This document shows positions 56,381-64,000 of a stretch of DNA of 64,000 nucleotides, piece after piece. How positions within the stretch are numbered: position 1 is the stretch's first letter; the number at the start of each line of letters is the position of its first letter. Where the stretch lies: the NCBI RefSeq assembly GCF_002104335.1, contig NZ_CP020867.1, positions 1,401,206 through 1,465,205 of the forward strand. Direction: 5' to 3'. The DNA is from Campylobacter cuniculorum DSM 23162 = LMG 24588. GTDB lineage: Bacteria > Campylobacterota > Campylobacteria > Campylobacterales > Campylobacteraceae. Made by a program: the position numbers and the translations under genes. Under the pieces are notes generated by a model. It saw only the letters and a list, made by a program, of their open reading frames with translations. It did no database searches and was not told where the DNA came from.

Positions 56381-56584
56381 ATGATGAAAATATTTAGTAT
56401 GTATATTTTATTACTATCTTTGTCTTATGGACTTTTTGCAGATACAAATTCTTATGACAATATAAATAATAAAAGGGTTTATGACCCAAATTATTATGAT
56501 AAACTCTCTTATTGTAATTCTTTGCCTACAAATTTTCAAAGACAAATGTGTCGCTTGGGTTTATTTTCTCAATATTCTTTATAG
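56381..56584 (+). CDS. Small secreted protein
   Basis: Not recognised. 67 aa with a signal peptide (MMKIFSMYILLLSLSYGLFAD); the mature ~46 residues are rich in Tyr and Asn and have two Cys (SYCNSLPT, RQMCRLG). AAGGA lies before the ATG. The EF-hand protein gene starts 10 bp after it, so the two are likely co-expressed. Confidence 0.75.
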   Translation: MMKIFSMYILLLSLSYGLFADTNSYDNINNKRVYDPNYYDKLSYCNSLPTNFQRQMCRLGLFSQYSL

Positions 56585-56593
56585 GAGTTTGCG

Positions 56594-57418
56594 ATGCTTA
56601 CGAGTGCAAATTTTAGCGGGGTTGATTTTAGAGGTTTAAACAATATTGCATTTAAAGCTAAGGATATTAATATTGCACAAAAAACTCAAACACAGCTTAG
56701 CAAAGAAGAAAATGAACGCGAAATTTTAGACCTTAGTCTTAATGCAGGAATAAAAGTCATTTTTGAAGACACTCTTAATAAAACTCTCATAAGTCTTAAT
56801 TTAACAGAGCAAAATTTTAAAACCTTGAAAGATAATTTTAATAAAAATAATAATTTTTACCAAAGAGAAGATGGTAGTATTAGGCTTAATGGTGAAGCTG
56901 AAAATTTCATCTCCTCTTGGTTTTACGACTTTGCTCACGAGCTTAATTTTCTCAATGCTGACAGCAACAAAGACAAGCTCATCAATGGCAATGAGACAAA
57001 TAATGCCTATGCACATGCTTCTTTGATTACCTTTGGTCCAAATAGTGTAACTTTTAATACTTTAGGTAAAATCAGCTATGCTTTAGCCGGATATTCAAAT
57101 TTAAGTATAGAAGAAGGCATAAATACGCGTATAGAACAAGATAAAGATTTAAATGGAGAAATTAAATTTTCAGAAAAATTCAGTCAAAAAGATTTGAATA
57201 TTTTTGCCAACACAGCTCGTAATATAGCTCAAGGTGAAGATGAGGATTTAGAATTTAAATCCAAAAAAGAAGATTTATTGCAAAAAGTTTTAACTCAAGG
57301 AATAAATGCTTTAAATCAAAAAGAACTTGAAGAATTTAAGTTTAAATATCCTAAAGAATATGAAAATTTAAAACAAGAGCAAGTAAAATTTGAACTTTCT
57401 AAAGATTTTTTAGGATAA
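56594..57418 (+). CDS. Putative calcium-binding EF-hand-like protein
   Basis: Not recognised as a named family. 274 aa with two EF-hand-type loops: DSNKDKLINGNE (about 124-135) and DKDLNGEIKFSE (about 187-198), each with acidic residues at positions 1, 3 and 12. The sequence has no signal peptide, but its N-terminus (MLTSANFSGVDFRGLNN) is Asn/Ser-rich like flagellar- or other non-Sec-secreted proteins. ATAGGAG precedes the ATG. Calcium binding and export are inferences. Confidence 0.75.
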   Translation: MLTSANFSGVDFRGLNNIAFKAKDINIAQKTQTQLSKEENEREILDLSLNAGIKVIFEDTLNKTLISLNLTEQNFKTLKDNFNKNNNFYQREDGSIRLNGEAENFISSWFYDFAHELNFLNADSNKDKLINGNETNNAYAHASLITFGPNSVTFNTLGKISYALAGYSNLSIEEGINTRIEQDKDLNGEIKFSEKFSQKDLNIFANTARNIAQGEDEDLEFKSKKEDLLQKVLTQGINALNQKELEEFKFKYPKEYENLKQEQVKFELSKDFLG

Positions 57419-57595
57419 TTTTTAAATAAAGATTTTAAAATGCTTGATTTAAAAGTTTAGTTAAATCAACTTATAAATGTCTTTATATTTTCTATTTTTA
57501 ATTTTGCAAAATTTTCTAAAAGCTTATTTTAATGTCTTTTGAAATCATAAAATGATTAAAAAAATTAAAATAGGAGAAATTTTGCTTATTAAGCT

Positions 57596-58255
57596 TCAAA
57601 AAGCTTTAAAACCCATATAAGCGAGAATGATTCCATAAATGATGATGAGAAAATAAGAAAGGGTATTAAAAAGCTTTTTTAAAAAATCACTCAATAATTG
57701 AGAAAGTTTTGAGAAAAAGAGCAAGGCAGGTAAAGTTGAGACACCAAAAATAGCCATAACTAAAATGCTTTCTAAAAAATTTTGCTGACTTAAAGCACTT
57801 GCTAAAAAAAAATACACCAAACCGCAAGGCACAAAACCATTTGCAAAACCTAAGATAAGAGCAGATTTTATGCCTTTGAATTTTCTTGCTTGCCGGACTG
57901 CTGTTTTTAAAATTTTTTCAAAAAAGATATTATTTTCGATAAAAGCTAAAATTTTACCCCTTAAAATCAAAGCAAAACCTAATATCATCATAAACACACC
58001 GAGTACAAAAAAAGAAAGACTTTGAGTTTTAGCATTTAAAGCTAAAAGATTTCCAAAAATTCCAAAAATTCCCCCGAGTAAAATATAGGCAAATATACGT
58101 GATAAATGGTAAAACAAAGAAAGCAAAAATAAATTTTTAGCTTTAAGATTAAGTTGTATAAATGCGAGATTAAAACCCCCGCACATAGAATAACAATGCC
58201 CAAAACTTGATAAAAAGGCTACACTAAAGATAGCTGAAAAATCCGCAATGCTCAC
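57596..58255 (-). CDS. UreH/TauE-type membrane protein
   Basis: 219 aa, about six membrane helices, with the family motif SFGHCYSMCGGFNLAF near residue 15-30 and GFVPCGLVYFFLA in the middle: paired Cys as in the SafE/UreH-domain proteins linked to metal or thiol handling near cytochrome oxidase. The substrate is unknown. It overlaps carA by 4 bp (ATGA). C. jejuni counterpart Cj1493c. Confidence 0.82.
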   Translation of the reverse strand: MSIADFSAIFSVAFLSSFGHCYSMCGGFNLAFIQLNLKAKNLFLLSLFYHLSRIFAYILLGGIFGIFGNLLALNAKTQSLSFFVLGVFMMILGFALILRGKILAFIENNIFFEKILKTAVRQARKFKGIKSALILGFANGFVPCGLVYFFLASALSQQNFLESILVMAIFGVSTLPALLFFSKLSQLLSDFLKKLFNTLSYFLIIIYGIILAYMGFKAF

Positions 58256-59364
58256 ATTAAATTCATAAATTCTTTAAAGATATATTTGCTCTCGTGCGGA
58301 CCTGCGGAGCTTTCTGGATGATGCTGGACTGAAATGATAGGATAATCTTTATATCTAACGCCCTCAACATTGTTGCCAAATAAATTTCTATGCGTGATAA
58401 CAGCCACTTCGCAAAGCTCTTCTGGAACATTGTAGTTATGATTTTGTGCGGTGATTTCAACGCTTTTATTTTCCAAATTGATTACGGGATGATTTGAGCC
58501 ATGTTGTCCAAATTTCATCTTATAAGTCTTATAACCAAAAGCATTGCTTAAGAGCTGATGTCCTAGACAAATACCCAACATAGGAATTCTAGCCTCAATG
58601 AGCTTTTTAAGTTCAGCAATTTCATTTTTAAGAATTTTTGGCTCTCCGGGTCCATTAGATAAAAAAATGCCGTGAATTTTGCCTTTTTGATAAAGCTCTA
58701 TGAGCTCTTCAGCCTTAGTATTATGGGGAAAAACCTCCACTTCTAAACCCAGCTCAACGAGTTCATTAAGGATATTCATTTTAACCCCATAATCAATCAC
58801 CGCAACCCTCTTCGTGCCTTTTTTGGCTTGATTGAAATTTTTACCATTCCAAACACCTTGTTTATGGATATAAGGCTTTTTCGTGCTCACCTCTTTAACA
58901 AAATTAATTTCTTCTATCCTTAGACTAGAATCAAGCAATGTTTTAAGATCTTCTTTACTTGAAATTTCAGTTGAAATAACAGCTCTAAGATTTCCAAAAT
59001 CTCTTATCATTTTAACTAAAAATCTTGTATCAATCTCATAAATTCCTATCTTAGAATGCTTTTTAAAATACGACTCTAAGCTTTCTTTAGCTCTAAAATT
59101 TGAAAAAGTTGGACTAAGCTCACGTATTAAAATTCCACTTGCAAAAAGTTCTTTGCTTTCATTGTCTGCATCATTTGTGCCTACTATACCGATTTCTGGC
59201 ATTGAAAAAACGATAAATTGCCCCGCATAAGAAGGGTCTGAAATGATTTCTTGATAACCCGTCATTGAAGTGTTAAAAACGAGTTCGCCAAAAAAAGTTC
59301 CGCTTTTGCCAAATGCCTTTGCACTCAAAAAAGTATCATTTTCTAAATATATCCAAGCTTCCAT
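58252..59364 (-). CDS. carA: Carbamoyl-phosphate synthase small subunit
   Basis: Glutaminase subunit feeding ammonia for carbamoyl phosphate (arginine and pyrimidines). 370 aa with LGICLGHQLLSNAF (catalytic Cys near 260) and the HPESSAGPHES motif near the C-terminus. Its start overlaps the DUF507 stop by one base; it overlaps the UreH-type gene by 4 bp. C. jejuni counterpart Cj1494c. Confidence 0.97.
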   Translation of the reverse strand: MEAWIYLENDTFLSAKAFGKSGTFFGELVFNTSMTGYQEIISDPSYAGQFIVFSMPEIGIVGTNDADNESKELFASGILIRELSPTFSNFRAKESLESYFKKHSKIGIYEIDTRFLVKMIRDFGNLRAVISTEISSKEDLKTLLDSSLRIEEINFVKEVSTKKPYIHKQGVWNGKNFNQAKKGTKRVAVIDYGVKMNILNELVELGLEVEVFPHNTKAEELIELYQKGKIHGIFLSNGPGEPKILKNEIAELKKLIEARIPMLGICLGHQLLSNAFGYKTYKMKFGQHGSNHPVINLENKSVEITAQNHNYNVPEELCEVAVITHRNLFGNNVEGVRYKDYPIISVQHHPESSAGPHESKYIFKEFMNLM

Positions 59365-59915
59365 TAAAACATACCTTTTTTTCTAAGCTCTTCTTGATAA
59401 AGTTTTTCAAAAATCAATTCGTATTCTTCACTGCCCGGTATAGGTTTTGTTTTGTAATTGCTGATTTTATCATAAACCTCATCTTCAAGTTTTTCATAAA
59501 TTTTTAAGTAATTTTCTATGCTTAAAAAAATCAAATTCTTAACACGATTTTCACTCACAACAAAATTAATAAAATCATTTTCTATGAGTTCATTAAGAAT
59601 TTGATGGGCAAGGTGATTGTGCCTGTCTTCTGAATTTAAAATCACTCCAAAATCATTAGCAAGTTTTTTCTTAACAAGCCAAAACATATTTTTTCTATCC
59701 ACCTGCATAAGCTCCATTTCCTCCTCTTGCTCTTCAAGGAGTTCTTTAACCCTTTCATCGAGTTTTTTTTCATTCATTGCGTCTTTTTCAAGGACATTTT
59801 TAACGCTTTGATTGAGTTTTTCAAGCTGATCTTTAATCTCAATAAAAGAAGAATTTGCAATATCAAGCATAATTTTATTTGCAATATAAGGAATATGTGG
59901 TAATTTTATACGCAT
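59364..59915 (-). CDS. DUF507-family protein
   Basis: 183 aa, of the DUF507 family common in epsilonproteobacteria; function unknown. N-terminal MRIKLPHIPYIANKIMLDI is typical, followed by a highly charged helical stretch (about 40-80). Directly upstream of carA with 1-bp overlap. In C. jejuni (Cj1495c) the motE-like gene lies next to it; here an inverted duplication separates them. CATAAT at 59934-59939 may act as a replacement -10. Confidence 0.88.
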   Translation of the reverse strand: MRIKLPHIPYIANKIMLDIANSSFIEIKDQLEKLNQSVKNVLEKDAMNEKKLDERVKELLEEQEEEMELMQVDRKNMFWLVKKKLANDFGVILNSEDRHNHLAHQILNELIENDFINFVVSENRVKNLIFLSIENYLKIYEKLEDEVYDKISNYKTKPIPGSEEYELIFEKLYQEELRKKGMF

Positions 59916-60045
59916 TTTAAGCCTTTATTTAAGATTATGTAATGATAGCTTATTTTTGGTAAAAAAATGTTAAAAGAAAATTTTTCTTAAAATTTTACGC
60001 GATAAAATTTTTAAATCAACTTTATATTTGAAAAACATTCTAAGC

Positions 60046-60395
60046 AATACAAGCAATTAAATTTAAATTCAAAAGCCTCACTTCAAAAAAAAAAAAAAAA
60101 AGACGATTTATTTATAAAATTGAATTTAAAAGGAGTTTAAAATGGCTTTAGAATTTCCTCAAAACTTAAGCACAAAATTCAATGTGGAGTTAAAGGTAGA
60201 ATCTCAAAATTCCAAAAAAGATTTTGAAAATCTGCAAGAATACACAAAGTATTTAAGCGATAAATATGGAGTCAATGCAGGACAGAGAATGATTAGTGGA
60301 GTGCCAACGACGATTAATGTTTCAAGTGCTTTTATCAAAGAAGCCTTTGAAAATCCCGATAAAAGAAAGTTTTTAGAGGAGAATTTAGAGGCGAT
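60046..60395. repeat. Inverted repeat IR2, left arm
   Basis: 350 bp, reverse complement of 61497-61844. It contains the last bases of the motE-like gene (15 bp incl. stop), an A17 run, the promoter and ribosome site, and the first 85 codons of the paralogue. Only two differences were found: A17 against A15, and one GAG/GAT codon (Glu/Asp). Confidence 0.93.
60085..60118 (+). promoter_or_regulatory. Poly-A (A17) promoter region, IR2 left
   Basis: A17 (60085-60101), then TATAAA at 60113-60118 as candidate -10, 24 nt upstream of the ATG. The same tract is A15 in the right arm. Confidence 0.55.
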
Positions 60396-60864
60396 GCAGA
60401 GTTTGGATGATGCCTTGAGAATGCTGGCGATAATATCCCCGAGTTCTGAAATGACCCATGCCGGTTTTATCGTTGATGAGAGCGGGAATATATCTATGTT
60501 TAGCGGTGGAAAAACCAAAGATTCTTGGGTGAGCAAAAACAAGACAAATTCTTGGCAAAACACTTCAAGCAGTGCAGATGAGCTTGAGAAAATTTTAGAA
60601 AAAGCAAGAAAAAGACAAAAAGAATTTGAAAAAAATTTAGAAAAAAGTCTAAAAAAGGCAGAAGAAAAGGCAAAGCAGTTGCAAGAAGAGTTGCAATCTC
60701 ATGCAACACAGAATCAAACCAAAACCACGCAAACAACCTTGAACAAGGATTTGTCCTTTGAATTTGAAGTGAGTGGCAAAGATACGAGTGAGCTTTTAGA
60801 AAATTTCAAAATCACTCTAAGCAATATCACTTCAAGCAATGCTTTGCTTGATTTAAAGGCTTAA
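60142..60864 (+). CDS. IR2 paralogue 1: shared N-domain with variable C-terminus
   Basis: Function not recognised. 240 aa. The first ~85 residues (MALEFPQNLSTKFNVELKVE...) are identical to the 61172 protein apart from one E/D change; after ENLEAM the sequences diverge. The C-terminal part here has a beta-rich segment, a long charged coiled coil (about 150-195, KKAEEKAKQLQEELQ) and a Thr/Gln-rich end. No signal peptide. AAAAGGAG precedes the ATG. It inserts into the motE-like/DUF507 operon, in opposite orientation to it. Confidence 0.8.
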   Translation: MALEFPQNLSTKFNVELKVESQNSKKDFENLQEYTKYLSDKYGVNAGQRMISGVPTTINVSSAFIKEAFENPDKRKFLEENLEAMQSLDDALRMLAIISPSSEMTHAGFIVDESGNISMFSGGKTKDSWVSKNKTNSWQNTSSSADELEKILEKARKRQKEFEKNLEKSLKKAEEKAKQLQEELQSHATQNQTKTTQTTLNKDLSFEFEVSGKDTSELLENFKITLSNITSSNALLDLKA

Positions 60865-60970
60865 TTTACTAAGTTTAACAGAATTAACAAAATGTTTAAA
60901 GGTAAAATATCTTATTTTGCCAGATTATAAAAAGCTAAATTTTAGAGATTTTAAATTTTTATTATCTTTT

Positions 60971-60999
60971 AACCTTAGAATTTTAATTCTAAGGTTTTT
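60971..60999 (+). terminator. Rho-independent terminator after IR2 paralogue 1
   Basis: AACCTTAGAATT pairs perfectly over 12 bp with AATTCTAAGGTT around TT, followed by a T-rich tail. About 107 bp after the stop codon; the stem is symmetric and may also act from the other side. Confidence 0.75.
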
Positions 61000-61171
61000 A
61001 ATTTTTTAAGTTTTTGTGAGAATATTTAAAAGATCATAAAAAATTTTTATCTATACTAACAAGATATTTTTTTGTTAAATTTTTACAAAAGCTCAAAAAA
61101 TTTTCACAGAATAAAATTTTCTTTAAATTCTAGTATCTTTAGAAAGGTTTAAATTAAAAATAAAGCTTTCA

Positions 61172-61750
61172 TCACACGCTAAAATCAAGCCATGATGCAC
61201 TCATTTTTGCCTTGATATTTACCACGCTTGTGCCCTCTAAGAGAGATTCACGTACCGCGTTGAGTTCCCTTAACTTCTCCATAATCTTTTCCAAAGAATT
61301 TTCGTTTTTGTCCGCTTTGTCTTTTTTCTGTTTTTCTTGTTCTTTGAGTTCTTCTAGCAGACGCTCTATAAGGCTTTTATTCTTAGAATCACTGCTAGAA
61401 ACGCTCACACTCATCGCTGAAATCTCACCCTTTTCATTGATATTCCAAGCTTGAGAGATGAGTTTGCCCTTAACTCCGCTGTAATCCATTTTTGATATCG
61501 CCTCTAAATTATCCTCTAAAAACTTTCTTTTATCGGGATTTTCAAAGGCTTCTTTGATAAAAGCACTTGAAACATTAATCGTCGTTGGCACTCCACTAAT
61601 CATTCTCTGTCCTGCATTGACTCCATATTTATCGCTTAAATACTTTGTGTATTCTTGCAGATTTTCAAAATCTTTTTTGGAATTTTGAGATTCTACCTTT
61701 AACTCCACATTGAATTTTGTGCTTAAGTTTTGAGGAAATTCTAAAGCCAT
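61172..61750 (-). CDS. IR2 paralogue 2: shared N-domain with variable C-terminus
   Basis: Function not recognised. 192 aa on the opposite strand to paralogue 1. Residues 1-85 are shared; the rest (SKMDYSGVKGKLISQAW, then a charged helix about 120-165 and a hydrophobic end) is different and shorter by 48 aa. Both variable parts contain a beta-like segment with GxI.AMS/MFS followed by a coiled coil, so they may be diverged versions of one architecture. Confidence 0.8.
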   Translation of the reverse strand: MALEFPQNLSTKFNVELKVESQNSKKDFENLQEYTKYLSDKYGVNAGQRMISGVPTTINVSSAFIKEAFENPDKRKFLEDNLEAISKMDYSGVKGKLISQAWNINEKGEISAMSVSVSSSDSKNKSLIERLLEELKEQEKQKKDKADKNENSLEKIMEKLRELNAVRESLLEGTSVVNIKAKMSASWLDFSV

Positions 61751-61844
61751 TTTAAACTCCTTTTAAATTCAATTTTATAAATAAATCGTCTTTTTTTTTT
61801 TTTTTGAAGTGAGGCTTTTGAATTTAAATTTAATTGCTTGTATT
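61497..61844. repeat. Inverted repeat IR2, right arm
   Basis: 348 bp; reverse complement of 60046-60395. Because it joins directly to the authentic motE-like 3' end, it is likely to be the parental copy. Confidence 0.93.
61774..61805 (-). promoter_or_regulatory. Poly-A (A15) promoter region, IR2 right
   Basis: Minus strand A15 (61791-61805), then TATAAA at 61774-61779, 24 nt before the ATG. Two bases shorter than the left-arm tract. Confidence 0.55.
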
Positions 61845-62345
61845 ATTGTCCATATTTTTAAGCAATAAAGTCAGTTCAGAAGCTTTTTTAGGGTCCATTT
61901 TTGAAAGCACACCTGAAATTTTACGCGATTCTAAAGAAAGCATAATTTTACTCGCATCCTCATTGTCCATTTGACTCAAAACTCCTGCAACAGCAGCATC
62001 TTTCATTTGTGAATAAATCTCTCTCACTCTGCCTTCGGTTTTTTCATTGATGCTATTTAAAATCTCTTCTTTTTGTTTTAAAAGCCTTTCGTTTTCAGCC
62101 TTTAAATTTTCAATTTGAGCTAAGGTTGCATTCACTTCGGCTTCTCTTTTATTTAAGGCTTCAAGTTGCTCTTTTTGCAAGGTTTCAAATGAGGCTTTAA
62201 AAGCTTCTAAAGCTTGTCTTGCTTCATCGAATTCTTTTGTTTGAAGTTCAAGTTGAGCTTTTTTTGCTTCAAAATACTGCTGACAATCTTGCTCTGCAGC
62301 AAAAGCAAAAATTCCAAATGAAATTAAGATTAAAATTCTAATCAT
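61830..62345 (-). CDS. MotE-like periplasmic flagellar motor protein
   Basis: 171 aa from ATG 62345 ([19 protein letters not shown]); the upstream in-frame ATG is rejected because AAGGAG lies just before 62345. Signal peptide, long coiled coil (about 20-110), and a C-terminal MgtE-N-like segment (QMDNEDASKIMLSLESRKIS...LSKMDPKKAS). This is the make-up of MotE, the flagellar stator-associated chaperone described in Helicobacter and Campylobacter. The 3' last codons lie in the IR2 arm. The gene overlaps the FliJ-like gene by 8 bp. C. jejuni counterpart Cj1496c. Confidence 0.82.
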   Translation of the reverse strand: MIRILILISFGIFAFAAEQDCQQYFEAKKAQLELQTKEFDEARQALEAFKASFETLQKEQLEALNKREAEVNATLAQIENLKAENERLLKQKEEILNSINEKTEGRVREIYSQMKDAAVAGVLSQMDNEDASKIMLSLESRKISGVLSKMDPKKASELTLLLKNMDNNTSN

Positions 62346-62775
62346 CTTTTTTTTCTCCTTTGTTTCTAAAAAACCGCGTGATTGCAAGTTCATCGATAAA
62401 TTTTTGTTCAGCTTTTTGAAGTTCTTTTTGTTTTTCTTTGATTTCCTTTGCTTCTAAGGTCTTGATTTTTTCATATTCTAAATTTGCTTTTTGGTATAAA
62501 AATTGATAATGCACAATCTCTTTTTCCGAAAGCTCAACCTTTTCTTTGGCTCTTTGCAGGGCTTCTTTGCCTATATTTGCCATTGCGAGATTAGATTTTA
62601 ACTCATTGCTTAAACCAGAATTTGGCACAAGGCTTAAATTTCTAAGCTGTGCATAAGAAAGTTCATAGAGTTTTTGGTGTTCTCTTTGTCTTTGTTTGGC
62701 TTCACTCAAACGCAATTCAGCATTATCAAGCTGCTGTTTTCTCACCTTTGCAATTGCACTGAATTTTGTCTTCAT
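62338..62775 (-). CDS. FliJ-like flagellar export chaperone
   Basis: 145 aa, almost wholly coiled coil with the heptad-rich pattern [17 protein letters not shown] near the N-terminus, like FliJ of the flagellar type III export apparatus. It overlaps purA by 4 bp and the motE-like gene by 8 bp. C. jejuni counterpart Cj1497c. FliJ proteins are poorly conserved, so the call rests on shape and on the motE-like neighbour. Confidence 0.78.
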   Translation of the reverse strand: MKTKFSAIAKVRKQQLDNAELRLSEAKQRQREHQKLYELSYAQLRNLSLVPNSGLSNELKSNLAMANIGKEALQRAKEKVELSEKEIVHYQFLYQKANLEYEKIKTLEAKEIKEKQKELQKAEQKFIDELAITRFFRNKGEKKDD

Positions 62776-64000
62776 AGTATAATGGTATCATCTCTTTCCG
62801 CACTTGTTGAAATAATCTTAATCTTTACTCCCACAAGCTCTTCTAAACGCTTAATATAAAGCTTTGCATTTGAAGGCAATAAATCAAAATCCCTAAGCTC
62901 AGAAACCTTGTCCCAACCTTGAAATTCCTCATAAATAGGCTTTACATTCTCCAAATCACTTGGCATATAGTCAATTTCTACTCCGTTATACTCATAGGCT
63001 CTGCAAATTTTTATTTTTTCAAAACCATCTAAAACATCGAGTTTGGTCAAGGCTAAAAAATCAAGCCCGTTGAGTCTTGCAGCATAACGCACCGCAACGG
63101 CATCAAACCACCCACAACGTCTTTTGCGACCTGTGCTTACGCCGATTTCTTTACCAATTTGTGCGATTCTTTCTCCATCGTCGCCCTTGTCTTCAGTGGG
63201 AAAAACTCCATTTCCCACCCTTGTTGTGTAAGCCTTAACTATGCCTATGATAGAACCTATTTCTTTAGGATTGAGTCCTAGTCCTGTTAAGGCTCCTGCT
63301 GCAATCGTGTTTGAACTCGTTACATAGGGATAAGTGCCATGGTCTATATCGAGCATTGAACCTTGAGCACCTTCTAAGAGCACTTTTTTATCCTCATCTA
63401 AGGCTTTCCAAAGTAAATTTGTCGTGTTTGTGATGAAAGGTGCTAAGATTTTATTGTAACGATTTAAATCATCAAGCAATTCTTCTTTTTTTGGAATTTC
63501 TATCTGCAAAATTTCTAAAAAAGTCCGATTGATTTCAAAATCTTTCATTAAAGATTCACAAAGCCTTTGCGGGTCTAAAAGCTCACAGACTCGATGTCCT
63601 GTGCGGTTAATTTTATCAGCATAACTTGGTCCTATGCCTTTTCCGGTCGTGCCTATAGCATTTTTGCCCTTGAGTTTTTCTTTGGCTATATCGATTAAAG
63701 AATGATGTCTTAAATTAAGATGGGCTCTATCACTGATGTATAATCTTCCTTTTAAATTGTCAAATTGTCCCATTTCAGCGATGAGAATTTCGGGTGATAC
63801 TACAACGCCATTGCCGATAAGATTAATACAAAGTGGATTTAACACACCCGAAGGGATAAGATGAAGTGCATAACGTGTATGATTGACACAAATTGTATGT
63901 CCTGCGTTATGTCCTCCTGCACTTCTACAAACAAAATCATAATTTTCGCATAATTTATCAACAATCTTGCCTTTGCCCTCATCGCCCCATTGAACGCCTA
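62772..64000 (-). CDS. purA: Adenylosuccinate synthetase, 5' end cut by window
   Basis: IMP plus aspartate and GTP to adenylosuccinate, the first step to AMP. The minus strand is open to the window edge: about 408 residues are present, with only the first ~8 missing. Reading the edge gives [14 protein letters not shown] (the GTP-binding P-loop) and GGHNAGHTI, then the [15 protein letters not shown] motif and the end [10 protein letters not shown]. An ATG at 63845 appears internally but starts within the conserved domain, so the true start lies outside. It overlaps the FliJ-like gene by 4 bp and leads this operon. Confidence 0.95.
   Translation of the reverse strand, partial: GVQWGDEGKGKIVDKLCENYDFVCRSAGGHNAGHTICVNHTRYALHLIPSGVLNPLCINLIGNGVVVSPEILIAEMGQFDNLKGRLYISDRAHLNLRHHSLIDIAKEKLKGKNAIGTTGKGIGPSYADKINRTGHRVCELLDPQRLCESLMKDFEINRTFLEILQIEIPKKEELLDDLNRYNKILAPFITNTTNLLWKALDEDKKVLLEGAQGSMLDIDHGTYPYVTSSNTIAAGALTGLGLNPKEIGSIIGIVKAYTTRVGNGVFPTEDKGDDGERIAQIGKEIGVSTGRKRRCGWFDAVAVRYAARLNGLDFLALTKLDVLDGFEKIKICRAYEYNGVEIDYMPSDLENVKPIYEEFQGWDKVSELRDFDLLPSNAKLYIKRLEELVGVKIKIISTSAERDDTIIL

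Noticed and set aside
60204-60736. Minus-strand open frames opposite IR2 paralogue 1
   Set aside because: Antisense shadows caused by the codon bias of the coiled coil; no ribosome sites.

Overview
This window is a very AT-rich stretch of a Campylobacter chromosome, most likely a species close to C. jejuni / C. upsaliensis. Three things suggest this: blocks of genes in the order I remember from C. jejuni; genus markers such as the fibronectin-type-III lipoprotein FlpA and the futalosine-pathway enzyme MqnE; and several long homopolymer tracts (G9, C9, C14, T14-T16, A15-A17) of the kind this genus uses for phase variation. C. jejuni locus names in the entries come from memory and were not searched. 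I saw no rRNA, tRNA, CRISPR array or insertion sequence.

Layout. 1-9208 is a minus-strand housekeeping run: rluD, flpA, trmB, ftsE, ftsX, an envC-like gene, pyrH, rpoZ and spoT (3' end cut by the window). rodA leaves divergently at 9297. From 10530 to 26939 two 2.6-kb inverted-repeat arms each carry a phase-variable glycan-transferase-like gene. They flank about 11 kb holding the lactate permease and lutABC operon, an ATP-grasp gene, and aroC-rnc-rnhA-lapB-like-dnaG. gltD follows at 27005 and another phase-variable surface gene at 29058. 30987-35887 holds priA, a pseudopilin, two small proteins and uvrB. 36211-42037 is a restriction-modification region with two systems. The second system sits between two 120-bp direct copies of the start of rdgB.

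42726-56276 holds rdgB, an Mla-type lipid transport operon (MlaA, MlaC and an RND/MMPL protein), a DASS-family transporter with a C9 tract in its coding sequence, a phosphoribosyltransferase, two small exported proteins, mqnE, a GlnD-like protein and glmS. 56381-57418 has a small secreted protein and an EF-hand protein. 57596-64000 is a minus-strand operon (purA, fliJ-like, motE-like, DUF507, carA, UreH-type membrane protein). It is interrupted between the motE-like and DUF507 genes by a second inverted duplication containing two paralogues with shared N-termini and different C-termini.

The most interesting result is that two independent inverted duplications share one design. Each contains a homopolymer-tract gene pair with identical ends and divergent cores, and each arm includes the 3' end of the neighbouring core gene (dnaG, motE-like). 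In the large one, the duplicated dnaG tail means that inversion of the 11-kb segment would rebuild an intact dnaG. The segment could therefore flip without harming this essential gene. The R-M insertion into rdgB fits the known 'insertion with long target duplication' pattern of mobile R-M units.
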